From: Rehmannia glutinosa
Lineage: Eukaryota > Streptophyta > Magnoliopsida > Lamiales > Orobanchaceae
Assembly: GCA_016081115.2 (NCBI GenBank)
Contig: CM071929.1
Location: 1,550,001 to 1,614,000 of the forward strand
DNA length: 64,000 bases
Direction of reading: 5' to 3'
The notes under the pieces were generated by a model that did no database searches, was not told the DNA's origin, and worked only from the letters and a program-made list of their open reading frames with translations. Positions within the stretch are counted from its first letter, which is position 1. Every line of letters starts with the position of its first letter. Shown one piece after another: positions 11,006-23,313 of the stretch. The position numbers and the translations under genes are program-made.

Positions 11006-11815
11006 CACTACAAGAAAAATGATATATCCCAACACAAATTTAATGACGCTACCAAAAAGCGTCATTATAAATAAGTATTTAATGACGCTTTTTAAAAAAC
11101 GTTGTAAATTATAGAAATTAGTGACATTTACTACAAAACATTAGCATTTTAGTAAATGTAATGATACTTTTATTGAAGTGTCATTATCTTAATAAAATTA
11201 CCGATTTTTTTTATTAGTGTCACGATAATTATAGAATTTACTTACGCTTTTTTTATTTGTGTCCTTAAAATGGAAACTCTTAGTAAAAAACGTCATAAAA
11301 TTGATGACACTTTCTAATTTACTTACGCATTTTTTTATTTGTCGCCAAATTTTAAAAATTTACTTACACTTGTATTGCTTGTGTCATTAAAATAACGACA
11401 CTTATTAAAAAGCGTCACAAAGTAAAAAGTTGGAATATCTATCCCACATCGAAAGATTAAAGTGTTGAGGTGACTTTGAGAGTTAATAAATAGAGATTAT
11501 GTGGTGTATAATTAACTAACAACAAATATATTCAAAATGAGTCAAAAATTAAATATTAAGTTTAAATTTTTAAATTTTTTTAAATAATTGATCTTTATTA
11601 AATTTTACAAAAGCTAGAAATGTAAAATTTGTCATAATTTTAATGACACTAATTTTCAAAAGCGTCGCGACTTTAAAGACGCTTAATAGCATCCCTAAAT
11701 TTAACGATGTTTTTAATATAAGCAAAGCTTTATAATATATTAGATCTTTATTAATTGTGATAGAAAATAGCGTCACCACATAACGACGCATTTGATAAAA
11801 GCGTCAGTAAAAGAA
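11006..11815. mobile_element. CACTA-like (En/Spm) non-autonomous element or remnant
   Basis: It begins cactacaagaaaaatga, the characteristic CACTA terminus, and is followed by repeated subterminal motifs (aatgacgct / agcgtcatt) in both orientations to about 11810. There is no transposase frame. The expected right terminus (ttcttgtagtg) was not found, so the right border is set by the last gcgtc motif. Confidence 0.55.
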
Positions 11816-11864
11816 ATTTACCTGGTCAACTAGCATTTGCAAATGGATAACACATGGAGTCTAA

Positions 11865-12389
11865 GAGCATCCCCAGCAGAGACACTAAAATAGCGTTGGA
11901 CGTTAGATTGGAGATAAATCCAAGTCCAGCACTATGCCAAATGTGTTTGCTAATTTAGGATTTCAACAGTGCAACGTTAGATATGGCGCTGCACTGTTCT
12001 TGCGCTATTATTTTTACTTATTTTTTGATTTAATTTGTTATTAGTTAATATGTATTTCTTTAATATGAAAATTATATCTGATTTTGTATTTCAATTAATT
12101 TAATAGAAAATAATATTATAATTAATTTAATTGTGTGTGATAATTTATTTTGAATAATATGAGGTGTAAATTCATAAATTGATTTTTGCATTAATTTTCT
12201 TAAATTATATATATATTTTTTAAATTGATTATTTTGAAGATAAAAAATTTAATAAATATTATATTAAGTAAATATTAATGAAAGAATGAATCTTATGGAA
12301 TATTCTTTTTTAGTGCAAAAAATAATGCAAACTGCTGGAGATGAAGTGTAAATTTTGCACCAAAGTAGTGCAAACTACTGGAGATGATC
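11865..12389. mobile_element. PIF/Harbinger-type (Tourist-like) MITE
   Basis: The termini gagcatccccagcag and (in complement) gatcatctccagtag form an inverted repeat. They are flanked by the 3-bp duplication taa (11862-11864 and 12390-12392). The interior is about 525 bp, very AT-rich and non-coding. The TAA duplication and length fit Tourist-like MITEs. Confidence 0.65.
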
Positions 12390-13308
12390 TAAGTCAAGTT
12401 ACTAAACTAAAAGCATCATGCTTACAATGGTCACTAGTGGGATTGAGATTGAGCATGCATGCATTTTGGATGGTCAAATTTAGCCACTATATAATCATGA
12501 GTAACATTCATGAAACATGAATCCACATTAACCTAGGCACCATTGTCTCATGGGTAATCAAATCAATGCATATAATTATGGGACATTATGCGCCCTAACT
12601 GCGGGTAATGCATTAGTATTACTTTTTTCATTGTTTCCCCATTAAAAGGCCAGACGACGTTTATGCATGTCTTGACAAGTTGGGTCAATCTTGTTTCGTG
12701 ATTTTGTTTTTAAAAAAATTTCAAGTTCATACTATTTACAGTAATTTGAAATTCTTTATAAAATCCTTCATTCAAATCCAAATTCATTTGTGCAAGTGCA
12801 AATTAAGTGAATCGACTTTGGCCTTGCGGGTCGAAACACAACCGACCAAGTATCATTCCTAATAATTAGGGGTGACAATCTCTGACACGACACTGAAAAC
12901 ACGACCTGAATCTAACACGATATAAGCGGGTTAAGGTTGACTCATTTATTATTCGGATCATAATCGTGTCAGACCCATTTAACCCAAATAATAAATGGGT
13001 CAGTTTCGGGTTGACCTGAAATGACCCACCAAACCCGTTTAACCCGTTTAAATAAGAAAATTCAGTATTATTTTTAATATTTTTTAATATTCTATATATA
13101 AATAACCCAAAATTCTCATTTTATCAATATAAATAAAAGATTTATTCAAGGTTAAAAAATATACAGGTCATTTCGGGTCGTGTTCGGGTTACCCGTGTAT
13201 TAAGCAGGTCGTGTTCGGGTTGACCCATCTGACCCGAATAATTAAATGGGTCGTGTTCGGGTTGGGCAAATTTGTGTAATTATCATGTCTCAACACGACC
13301 CGCGAACC

Positions 13309-14362
13309 ATAAAAATATCCCGTCGCCTTCCGAGACCTCGTCGCCAATTTGGAAATGGATTTGGGGCCTCAAAGTCCCTCCAAAAATTCAACTGTTTCTA
13401 TGGAAGGTTGTTTCGGGCGCTCTCCCTGTCAACACGGCACTCGCGCGGCGTTCAACGGGAATCAGTCCGATGTGTAGGAGATGTGGTATGGCCGTAGAAA
13501 CTATCGAACATGCTCTTCGGGACTGCCATTGGAGTAATTTCTTTTGGAGAGCATCTGTCTTTCGACTCGACCAACTGCTCGAATGCTCCAACGCCTCAAT
13601 TGTGGATTTCATGATGGAATTTTCGAAGGCTAAAAATCAGGAGGGTGATGAATTGTTCGCTGTTCTCCTTTGGTCTATTTGGTACGCCCGAAATCATCTT
13701 GTTTTCCAAGGAAAGGAACTCTCTCATTTGGAGTGTTTTAATTTTGCAAATGGATGCTACCTTGCGTATACCAATGCAAACAAGGCCAAACCTCAATCCC
13801 AGCCAGGAATTTCTGCACTTTCGACCACCACACGCACTGCCAGGATCAGCCGCGGGACCACTCGGATTTCACTGGACGCCTCCATAATTCACGGTAAAGG
13901 TACAGGCATAGGGGCTGCGTTATCAGACTATGATGGAAATATTTTGAAGACCCAAGCCAAACATTTTCGCCAAGAATTCGAAGTGGACGTAGCCGAGGCA
14001 ATAGCATGCCGAGAAGCACTCATTCTGGCCCGCACTCTTAATCACTCCTCAGTGGTGGTTCTTACGGACTGTTTAGCCATTGTCAACGGGATTCGAAATA
14101 AATCAGAGGAGATCTCTTATTGTGGAAGCATCATCAAGGACATCAAAAATATTAGCTCTGATTTTGAGTCTATTTCCTTTTCTTATATTCCTAGGTCAAA
14201 AAATGTTCTGGCACATTGTTTAGCTCGCTTTGCTTTTTCTATTGCTTCGGGTAGTCAATATATAGGAGATGTTCCGCATACTCTCCAACATGTTGTATCG
14301 AATGAGGCTATGGCCTAATCATTTGGAATGAAATTTCCTTTTTCTCTCAAAAAAAAAAAAAA
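13309..14362 (+). mobile_element. 5'-truncated LINE (non-LTR retrotransposon)
   Basis: It ends in a run of about 15 A residues and is flanked by a direct repeat of 16-17 bp (acacgacccgcgaacc, at 13293-13308 and 14364-14379). The left copy belongs to the hAT-like host. Truncation at the 5' end, poly-A and a long target duplication are hallmarks of target-primed reverse transcription. The perfect duplication suggests recent insertion. Confidence 0.88.
13311..14318 (+). CDS. C-terminal fragment of LINE ORF2: zinc-binding RT region and RNase H
   Basis: About 335 residues are open in one frame up to the stop at 14316-14318. The first part (KVPPKIQLFLWKVVSGALPV, then CRRCGMAVETIEHALRDC) is the zf-RVT domain of plant LINEs: Cys-x2-Cys, then His and Cys. 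From about residue 190 an RVT_3-type RNase H follows (SLDASI, a central GAAL, VDVAEAIACREAL, LTDC, IPRSKNVLAHCLARFA), with Asp and Glu at the expected spacing. Reverse transcriptase and endonuclease are missing through truncation. The frame runs into the hAT-like host at its start, so any ATG before 13311 is not native. Confidence 0.85.
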   Translation, partial: KNIPSPSETSSPIWKWIWGLKVPPKIQLFLWKVVSGALPVNTALARRSTGISPMCRRCGMAVETIEHALRDCHWSNFFWRASVFRLDQLLECSNASIVDFMMEFSKAKNQEGDELFAVLLWSIWYARNHLVFQGKELSHLECFNFANGCYLAYTNANKAKPQSQPGISALSTTTRTARISRGTTRISLDASIIHGKGTGIGAALSDYDGNILKTQAKHFRQEFEVDVAEAIACREALILARTLNHSSVVVLTDCLAIVNGIRNKSEEISYCGSIIKDIKNISSDFESISFSYIPRSKNVLAHCLARFAFSIASGSQYIGDVPHTLQHVVSNEAMA

Positions 14363-14414
14363 AACACGACCCGCGAACCTGAACACGACTCGAATTGCCA
14401 CCCCTACTAATAAT

Positions 14415-14969
14415 ACTACACTGCTGGCCGGGCAGGAGAAAGCCGTGCCTCACTGCAGCTTTCTTTGACCGAATTAGTGCTGATATAAACTTTGCCAGAA
14501 AGCTCTATCAATATTCTAGTACATATTTTTATAATTAAGGTTGTTAGGAAAAAAAATTATTGCCCAAAGCCAAGCCATAGGCCCATAGCAAGATAATTAT
14601 AATTATACTTTTTTTTGTAAAGTAATTATTGTCTCCAAATTGCAAATTACACGCCTTCTGCCGAGAAAAATATTGACAACAAATTCAGTGGCCAGTGTTC
14701 TTTGATTTATGGGTGCTGCACCTACACAAAAGCAGAATTTGCGGGATTTATATGACGGCTGCATGCTGCTAAAGACACTAGTGGGCGAGCTGTTCCTTAA
14801 TTCAAAAGCATTAGCAGACAATTAATTTTTTTTCCAATTAATGACTACGCCTGGAGAATAATATATTAAATATCAATTTAAATTTTTTATTTATATTTTG
14901 GGAATTTATTCAATTTTATTTCCTAAATTAAATAGTTCATTAATTGATATTTTTAATATATATTTTATT
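14415..14969. other. Intergenic, nothing recognised
   Basis: This AT-rich stretch runs from the hAT-like target duplication to the LTR-like stretch. No frame, inverted repeat or known motif could be supported. Confidence 0.5.
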
Positions 14970-15720
14970 GGTCAATCAAAAGTTGCCAAATGTCGAATCT
15001 CAAATATCTTGGCATTCAAGAAAATATCTTGCTGATTATGGAAGAGAATACCATCGTTTTGGTAACTCAAATTATATCTTCTGATAATGGCAGCATGTCA
15101 AATCAAATCATGGAGGATCAATCAGATAGTGTCTTTAATCAAATAATTATAGCAAGAGCTCCTATTCCACAACTATAAATAGGGGTCATGTTCATAATTC
15201 ATAGACATACAATTCAAATAGAATAAATCCAAACAAGAAAGGAGGCATAGAAAATTCTCTCAAGTCAAGAATATCAAATTCAAGGAGGTCCACGGTATTC
15301 AATGTGAAATTCAAGTTGTCCATCGCGGAGTCTGCTCAAATTTAGCGTTTATTTCGGGAATAAGTTGTCAAGCCCTCGAGTTAACCTTATAAAATTTCAA
15401 GTTCATCTTGGAGGAAGATCAAGGAAATAGCTCCACCAAGAAGTTCACAATCAAGTCAAATATCGTCAAATATTTCACGTTTGATTCGAGATTAAGCTTT
15501 CAAGTTTCAGGCCCTCGAATTAATGTTATTCAAAGTCAAAATCAAGTTTGGAGAACATCAAGTTGGGGAATTCATCTCCAAACTCTCGAGTTCCGAATAC
15601 TATATTCTTGAAGAAAATAATCAGTGGAAAAATAGAGATTGTAACCCATATTTTCCATTTGATTCGAATAATATTTAATTTGTACAATTTTCTTGTTTGT
15701 TAATTCGCAGACAATGAAAA
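14970..15720 (+). repeat. LTR-like sequence with TATA box (possible solo LTR)
   Basis: ctataaatagggg at about 15172-15184 is a strong TATA box with no gene after it. Downstream come repeated tcaag/ctcgag segments, then attgtaacccatattttcc near 15650. Such an order is common in plant LTRs (R region with leader). I could not find paired ends or a target duplication, so the class and limits are open. Confidence 0.35.
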
Positions 15721-16475
15721 TTTGTATTACAGTATTCTCTCTTCTTTTTTTGCCTATTTATTATAATAAAAAATAGTGTATATGTATAATATAGAATAAT
15801 TAGACCATCTATAGTATAAATAATAAATATATTCAAACCATATGTAAACAAATCATACGATCTAATGATATTTTCTACTTGATCTTATGTATTGAGTATT
15901 TTGGCTACCAATGACATTTTGGAATAAGTGATATACCTAAAAATTTAGGTTTGATTTACGCTTGAATACAAATATGGTAAGTATTATACACGTGATAATT
16001 ATCCATGTAGTGAAATATAAGATGAAACACGATTTTAGAATAGAATATCCATATTTTAGGTTGAAAGGTTGGTCTAAAAAAATGAGAAAAGAAAACAAGT
16101 TAGTCAAAGCTCATTCTTTTGTTCAGTATATTCTTTCTTGGTTTTGTCAAAACATTATTAGTTCCAACTTTCGAGGGACCATTTCCATGTATTCTCTTTG
16201 TTTCCTTCCTCCATCACCACTCCATCTCTCTAATTGTCTCTTTGTGTATCGGACCTTTTGTGAAATCTAAACGATAAATCCACTTTTAACTCTGTTTTCT
16301 TCCACATTTTTCATATCAAGGGCAAAAGGTGCTTCAGTCTTTCAAGAAACATCAAATAATCTAATATTTAAATTTGTGAAAATAAAAAAATAAAATTGCT
16401 TAGACAAGGATATATCAGAGATATGGAGGATCTTAAGGGGGGTCAATAGTAAAAAAACCTCGATCACTTGCATAT

Positions 16476-16516
<41 letters not shown>

Positions 16517-17447
16517 AGACAATAAAGTTTAAATATATTACATTTGCATAAAAAAATACATTAACACTCATTAGTAAATATATAAAATACGTCATTATAT
16601 CCTTAATCAATTAAACTTAGAATATCTCTCGCATATTACAAATCATTCACAATATATATAATAAGAAAATTACAATTTAATTTTTAATGTACACTAGCAA
16701 ACAATAATTAAGAAATTCTTTTACTTCTTCCATTTGATGAATAGAAAAAGAGAAAAAATTATTTTAATATAATAATAAGAAGAATACATAAGGTCCACAA
16801 AGTTTCTAATTTAACTTACTAAAATACATGGGCCATGTGACTCATAATAAATTTTACCAACATGGGCAAAATATAATACATATATATATAGGTAGTAAAG
16901 GATAAAAACATGAAAAGTTTGGGGGAAACAGGGCCCCCTGGGGCTTAAGAGTGGCTCTCCACCCCCAGAGGAGTGGACGGTTAAAAAAGATGCCAGGCGT
17001 TGGAGTTTGAGGTGTAGTGGTCACCTTAGTGGTGTTCCACCGCAAAATACTCAAATTAATCTAGCGATGATCGTAAAAATACGAAATAAATTACAGGGTA
17101 GCAAATAGGGTAGCAAATAGACCGTCCCTAAAAAAAACTTAGTCGGCAATAATTGATATGTATCACAATATATATAAAATAAGTCCTAATTTTTAATTAA
17201 ATGTGTGATAAAATCATTTTTAATACAAATGAATTGTTCAAATAATGAGTGTCGTAATTATTTTGATATTTAAAGAAATAAAAAGAAAATAATTTTGTTG
17301 AAAATATTCTTTTTCAAAATAAATTTTCATATAAACTTGTGTTTGCATGGTTAAAACTTAAAAGTGTACATAGTTGAGATTCTCTATTCCACTTAGTTTT
17401 AATTTCATCTTTTATTTTAACGGTACGGTATCAATATATGTCACGTA
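15721..17447. other. Intergenic AT-rich stretch
   Basis: No gene is visible. A TA microsatellite lies at 16484-16514. A short G/C-rich patch at 16920-17045 (cacccccagaggagtgg, then gtggtcaccttagtggtg) is unlike its surroundings but unassigned. gggtagcaaata is repeated twice near 17096. Confidence 0.5.
16484..16514. repeat. TA dinucleotide microsatellite
   Basis: About 15 uninterrupted TA units follow a short CA run. Confidence 0.95.
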
Positions 17448-18626
17448 TGTTGGGTAAAATATAGTGAAGGTTTCTGTTTAGTAAGAAAATTGCTAGATTA
17501 AGTGTATGGCTTAAGTCGAGGCCTGAATTAAATTTAGTCTCCGCAAGACGAAATACGCCCCGTATACAAAGTGCTTACGGTTCCGGCGTTCGTCTCTAAG
17601 ATATAACGACTTTACAGTTCCGGTTTAGCAGCACTTGCAAAAACCGAAATCACAGCGAACAACAGAAAATGTTTCTGACTTTCAAGCTTTGAAGGAAAGG
17701 AAATGTCAATATGCTTAAATGCAAAATGACAGGTTATTATCTGATTTTCGTGTTATTTTTCATCAGCAGGGATCGATAGTTATAGGCCCCAGGTGCCTCG
17801 TATGGAAAGATCGCGTCTTTTGGCTCGAAAAGATACATTTGCACTAAACAGACGCACCTGCTCAGGGGCGCACGACCAGACGCATGGGTCGTGTCGCCCG
17901 TCTTAGGCCGGGCGCTCCAACGTCGGCAAGCAAGCGCCACGACCGACGACGGCCGTGAGCGAGCCCCCATGCACTGGTTCACAAAACTTCGGCATGTAGC
18001 ACGATCCGACCGCACGGGCCGTGCTTCCGCCCGTGCGCAGGTCCGAACTCTTCCTAGTTGGAAAATTATTTAATTAATTACGAAAATTAATTAAATCCAT
18101 TTAATTAATTACAAAAATTAATTAAACATTTATTTTAAAGGTTTTTGCTCCAAAAAGAGTAAGGGCCTTGAAGCCCAAGCCTAAGCCCACAGCCCGGACT
18201 CGGGCCGGGCCGAGCTGAGCCGGCCGCGGCGCGCGCACGCGCGTGTTCTTTGAACCAAACCCACAAGCATGTAGGTCCTCACCCCTTTAAAAACTTGGAT
18301 GCCTCCAAGGGCCCAAACCCATTTGTCCAACTTGGGATATATTAAGTGTGCAAACTTATCCTCATTTTCCTATGTGGGAAAGAGCATTTCTCCTTCCCCA
18401 CATTTTCCATTTTCCATACAATTTATTTGTATTAAGTGGCTAATTTCTAGCATTAATTTCTCATTCACCCGGAATCGGTTTTGAGAAATTCCAAATGCTA
18501 TTCTCATCTACTCTCTTAGTACAATTTTTACAAATAATTTAATTCTATTTTTCACTAATAGAAACCACTTAATTATTTGGTCAAAATCGGGTCAACACCC
18601 AATTTATCAAAGACCAAATTCCAACA
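17448..18626 (-). repeat. 3'-most LTR of the family-1 array
   Basis: It runs from the complement of CCCAACA (tgttgggtaaaa at 17448) to ccaaattccaaca at 18626 and matches the copy-1 LTRs. It holds the same GC-rich palindrome tract at 17870-18050. Confidence 0.85.
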
Positions 18627-19173
18627 ATCCCCCACATGAATGAAATTAATGCATGTGTATATGCAGATTCGCTTGAAAGTCTCGGCGAATCATTATTGCA
18701 TCAGGATAGGTAGCTTGTGGCTATTGAACCTTCCTTAGTAAAATACTATCGGATTTACTAGTTGCTTAGTGACGCGATGTCTTGAACTACTCAGTCGTTT
18801 GTGTAAACCAAGACAACAATACTTACACAATAACAACTCTAACACTTGTTGTTCTCACGTTGTGTCCATTTCGGCCCTGGACCATATCTTAGATTCATAA
18901 GTGTTTCTTTTGAAGCGGCCATTACTTCTCACTTATATAGGTGATCTCCTATTGAAGAGTATCCTGCCATACTCCAAATTTCGGTATAGGAATCATTAAA
19001 ATTCTTAAACTTAACCTCACCACATTCAGCAGGTTTTCATTCACTTGGATGTATCGAGAATGAGCTAACACATTTTCCGAGTGTTCAGCTGAACATTCAT
19101 AACTTAGTTGTCCCATTTAACCAAGGTCTTGGGATCTCCAATTCACAAGGTTGGGTTAACGCATGAAAATTCT

Positions 19174-19345
19174 TTAAGTTGTGGATTTTAAACACATTGC
19201 CCTTAACAGTTTATACAGTTGATCTCGATTTATGTCTTTCGTAAGCGGATCTGCAAGATTTTCCTTTGACTTCACGTAGTCAACCGAAATAACCCCATTT
19301 TGAAATCAATTGTTTATTGGTTTTATGTCTACGACAAAAACGTCT
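19174..19345 (-). pseudogene. C-terminal end of copia RNase H, family 1 copy 2
   Basis: In complement it reads the same tail as copy 1 (VDYVKSKENLADPLTKD and a stop at 19176-19174), but with a frameshift at the aaaatgggg run near 19300. No catalytic part is present. The flanking junction region (19345-19878) matches 6872-7331. Confidence 0.75.
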
Positions 19346-19878
19346 AGACTTACAACATTTCTTGATTTAATGATCGTACTATCACTTATATCATAAATGT
19401 TGAATTTATTTCTTTCGGTGCTTCTACTTTTTCCAAAGCACCCCTACATTTCAAGGCAATCTCCTTTATGTGGTTTGCTAAAAAGTAAAGCTCTCCTTTC
19501 AACTTCTGATATATTGTTTAACACAAGATCATCCAGAATTCTTATGGCTCTCAGCCATTTTTATTTTATTTTGTTAAAACATTGTCCCGACTATCCAGTT
19601 AAATCTTGTTCTACCAGATTTCAGATATTAGTTCCAACAACTCCATCTTTTATAAGGTGTGTAACCTTTGATGTTATCACAGTTTTAGTAAGACTTCAGA
19701 TTCAACTTGTTACGGTGTCTGCCTTTAGTGTTACAACACTTTCGACAATACCTCATGCAAATGTGATTTCGGTGTTTACAACACTTTTGGAAACACCTTC
19801 TGTTATATTTAAAATGCAACAGAAACTCCACTGGTGTTCCACAAAGTATGATCATACCCCCACATTTTCTGATTTCCA

Positions 19879-20490
19879 TTAGAAATCCCGGTTGTCTTCC
19901 TCAATCCGAAGTTGAACTATTAAATCCTCAAGCCCCATTTCCTTCCACTTGTGCTTGAGGTATTTCTTAAAATCTTTCCATGACGGCGAAATTTTTTTGA
20001 TAATCGCAGCCACTTGGAACGACTCACTCAGAATCATCCGTTCAGACACTAAGTCGTGAAGTATGATCTGAATTTCTTGCACTTGGCTAATCACCGTCTT
20101 GGTGTCAACCATTTTATAATCCAAAAATTTACCGACCACAAATTTCTTTGTGCCGGCATCTTCTGTTTTATATTTCTTCTCCAAAGAGTCCCACAACTCT
20201 TTGGACGTTTTGAACGAACTATGGACGTTGTACAAGGTATCGTCTAGCGCATTCAAAACATAATTCTGACGCAGGAAATCACTGTTATGACAAACATCCA
20301 CAACGATTCTCCGTTCATTGTCCGATTCTTCATCAACAATGGTAGGGGGATCCTCCTTCAGAAACTAAGACAGGCCCAAGGTTTTCACGTAGAACAACAT
20401 CTTTTGTTGCCATCTCTTGAAGTCACCATCGGAGAACTTCGCCGGTTTCTCGCCATGAGTAGGAGCAGCAACCTTCGAACCTGGAACCAT
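19879..20490 (-). pseudogene. Copia gag, family 1 copy 2 (in-frame stop)
   Basis: It starts at ATG 20490 (MVPGSKVAAPTHGEK) and passes KFSDGDFKRWQQKMLFYV. A TAG stop near 20369 follows GLS, and the frame then continues through NYVLNALDDTLYNVHSSF and SWKDFKKYLKHKWKEMGL to 19879. The only clear break is the stop, so this copy is less damaged than copy 1. It has capsid only and no zinc knuckle. Confidence 0.78.
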
Positions 20491-20533
20491 CGTCTTCAAC
20501 AGAAACAAAACTGAATATATTTTGTCTTGCGAT

Positions 20534-21155
20534 TGTTCGGTAAAATATGGTGAAGGTTTCTGTTTAGGAAGAAAATGGCTAGATTAAGTGTATGGCTTAA
20601 GTCAAGGCCTGAATTAAATTCAGTCTCCGTAATATGAAATACGCCCCGTATACAAAGCGCTTATGGTTCCTACATTTGTCTTTAAGATACAATGACTTTA
20701 CAGTTCCAGTTTAGCAGCACTTGCAAAAACAGGAATCATAGCGAACAATAGAAAATAATTTTGACTTTCAAGCTTTGAAGGAAAAGAAATGTCAATATGC
20801 TAAAATGCAGAATGACAGGTTATTATCTGCTTTTCGTGTTATTTTTCATCAGCAGGGATTGATATTTATAGGCCTCAGGTACCTCGTATGGAAAGATCGC
20901 GTCTTTTGGCTCGAAAAGACACATTTGCAGATCGAACAGACGCACTTTGCCGGGCGCACGACCGACGCACGGGCGTGCGCGCTGCCGTCGGCGCTCCAAC
21001 GTTCGGCAGGGCACACGACCCCGACGCACGGGCCGTGTGCCAGCTCGTGCGCTGGTTCGCAAAACTTCAGTAGATAGCACGACCCAACCGCATGGGCCGT
21101 GCTTCCACCCGTGCGCGAGTCCTAACTCTTCCCAGTTGGAAAATCATTTAATTAA
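20534..21155 (-). repeat. Middle family-1 LTR, first part
   Basis: It begins tgttcggtaaaata (LTR end in complement) and stops at the attaa target (21151-21155), where a family-2 LTR starts. The rest of this LTR is at 28645-29205. Confidence 0.8.
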
Positions 21156-22731
21156 TGTTGGGAAATTATTTTTAGATTTTGATGAATGCCATGTAAAACT
21201 TAGAATAGAAAGTTGGCACCCTATTTTTGTTGTAAATTGCATTGTAATAGATAGGGTTGGTCGAGCTGAGTCAAGTCAGCTATGCCTGAACATGCAAGAA
21301 GACAACTGGAGACTTGAAGGAAGACTCCGCTGCGAGGCAGCTGAGTGTGGCAAAGAAGAGAAGACAGGAACTCGACTTAAGGTGCAGCTGAGATACAGCT
21401 GAGTAAAGTATCAGTCAAGTCAACTCAAGACAAAGCCAAGTCTCAAGTTGAAGTAATGTGAGAAGAGTCATCCATGATTGGAAGTCGACTCGAAGTCACC
21501 TGGGGAAGTTAAGAAAATGCAGTCAAGTCGAGATAACTAAAAAAGAGATTCGTTGCACAGAAGTCAAGGAAATTACTTAAACAAGTAATACTTCCATACT
21601 GCCTTTCTTAAAGTGCTCAGTCCCAGAAGCGTGCAAAAGGAATAAAGCAATGGGAAGCACTGCACATGTGTCAGAACTCTGAAAAGCTGAAGAATCATTC
21701 ATACGAGGAAATGTCAATTCCAAGGACTGCAACAAGACAAGCCAATGACCACAAGTGTCTTTTGAAAATAAGTCTATCTCTTCAACGGACAGATTTTTGA
21801 AAGATCACTATAAAAGGCTGAGGAATCACTCTGAGAAAAGGTTACCTGAACCACGAACATTCAAGCTAACATTCGAACTGTAACAAAAAATTACTCTCAA
21901 GTCATTCAAATTCAATCCTCAAGCTTACATTACGAAGGAAATCAATCCAACACTCACCTGTGAAGGAAAGACGACTTCAATCAGTTGAAGAGGAAACATT
22001 TTAAGAATTAAGGGGTCTACATTCCACGGAGGATTGTAAGAAGGTTCACGGTCGAACCAGTCTAAAGTTTTTGGAGGGCTTCGTGATCAAATCCAAGAAG
22101 CTTGAGCAAGTGGGTGTAGTAGCAAGCAGTACCGCCTGTGAAGAAGCCGAGTCGCACGAGAAGCTTGACTATGTGACCAAGGCATCTCGATCGAGTCCCA
22201 AAGGATCAAGTTAGCTGTGTGATCAAGACTTGTATCTAGACTGTTAATCACTTTGTATATTGATCAATACTTAATGGATTCCTCCAGGAGTTGGAGAAGA
22301 GAGGAGTAGAAGAATTACCCCATCTTCGAACCTCTATAAAAACTTATTGTGTCGTTTACATTTCAGCATTTTAATTTCTGCATATTACTTTAATATCTGC
22401 TGATAAATTTGCTATCCAATTGATAATCAACAAAGTGCTAAAACCAAGTATTAAAACAAACTTAACCAAATTCAAGGGTGTTAAGTTTTTCGCTGAAAAT
22501 ATATCACAGTCGAGTTAATTCTTTAATCAAAACAACTGAGTTATTCTATCAACAGCTCAATCGAGTCTATTGAGTGACTAACTATGCTGATTAACTAACT
22601 TAGCTGTCCAACAAGGACTCAGCTGTGAAATATTAACTCTGAACGTTTTAAAAGGACTAAATCGAAAAGTTAGTAAGGTTTATTCAACCCCCGCTTCTAA
22701 ACCTTACACTCATACCCCTAAGGGACCTACA
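21156..22731 (+). repeat. Solo-type LTR of copia family 2
   Basis: 1576 bp from TGTTGGGAAATT to GGGACCTACA, with identical 5-bp flanks attaa at 21151-21155 and 22732-22736. Family-1 LTR sequence continues directly after it. That is the structure of a solo LTR made by LTR-LTR recombination. It aligns end to end with 27087-28644 and, more distantly, with the LTRs at 40003-41563 and 52477-53688. Confidence 0.88.
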
Positions 22732-22820
22732 ATTAATTACGAAAATTAATTAAATCCATTTAATTAATTACAAAAATTAATTAAACATTTATTATAAAGG
22801 TTTTTTGTCCAAAAAGATTA
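22732..22820 (-). repeat. Duplicate of the family-1 LTR flank, ending in a chimaeric joint
   Basis: It is identical to 28645-28731 apart from one base in a T run. At 22820/22821 it switches without warning into the RNase H tail of a family-2 element. Both family-2 LTRs of this insertion are thus followed by the same flank. Confidence 0.85.
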
Positions 22821-23010
22821 TGTGTTGCATTCAAGAACAAAGCACATTGATGTCAGATATCACTTCATAAGAGATCATGTTGAAAAGAAGGACATCACCT
22901 TGGAATATATCTCAACTGATAAGCAATTAGCTGACATATTCACAAAACCATTATGTGAATCAAGATTTGAAGAACTCAAACATGAATTGGGGTTAATTGA
23001 GCTGAGTTGA
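22821..23010 (+). CDS. C-terminal part of copia RNase H, family 2 copy A (partial)
   Basis: The frame reads HSRTKHIDVRYHFIRDHVEK, then EYISTDKQLADIFTKPL and a stop at 23008-23010. This is the conserved end of copia RNase H, with the RTKHIDVRYHFIRD block. The upstream pol is missing at the joint at 22820. The frame is intact here and normal in CAG/CTG content, unlike copy B. Confidence 0.85.
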
Positions 23011-23300
23011 CATTCAGAAGACTCAAAGAAAAGAGATGGAACATGAAAAGATGAAACAGGGCTGAACTCTTGAGTCATCTAAGTGAATCAGCCGTATCGG
23101 AGAATCAGCTGCACTGAGTTAGCTGACAGCTGAGTATATATGTGCAAAGTGAGAAGAGTTAAATCAGCTAAGGAATAAGATGAGTCATTTATGAGCAAAG
23201 TGACAAAAATGCAGTCGTTTTTACTAAGCGGGAAAGTTTTTAAGAACGACGTCAGCATAATTATGACGTGTACAATCAAAAGATGCACAGAAAGCGTACG

Positions 23301-23313
23301 ATTGGATATAAAT
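23301..23313 (+). promoter_or_regulatory. Internal TATA box before the accessory ORF, copy A
   Basis: attggatataaat lies about 250 bp before the accessory frame and is followed by a CT-rich leader (ctctctcgaagg around 23471) typical of plant 5' UTRs. The same arrangement is found in copy B at 46604-46618 (complement). Its position between pol and an ORF suggests a separate transcript. Confidence 0.5.

Larger units (their letters stand above)
12867..14406. mobile_element. hAT-like non-autonomous element, host of a LINE insertion
   Basis: The termini taggggtgacaat and attgccacccccta-type (taggggtggcaat in complement) are inverted repeats. The 8-bp flanks ctaataat at 12859-12866 and 14407-14414 are identical, as expected for hAT. 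Without the LINE the element is about 490 bp and carries acacgac/cgggt-rich arms. It has no transposase. Confidence 0.8.

Noticed and set aside
15962..16270. 102-residue frame
   Set aside because: AT-driven composition, no motif, no promoter or splice context.
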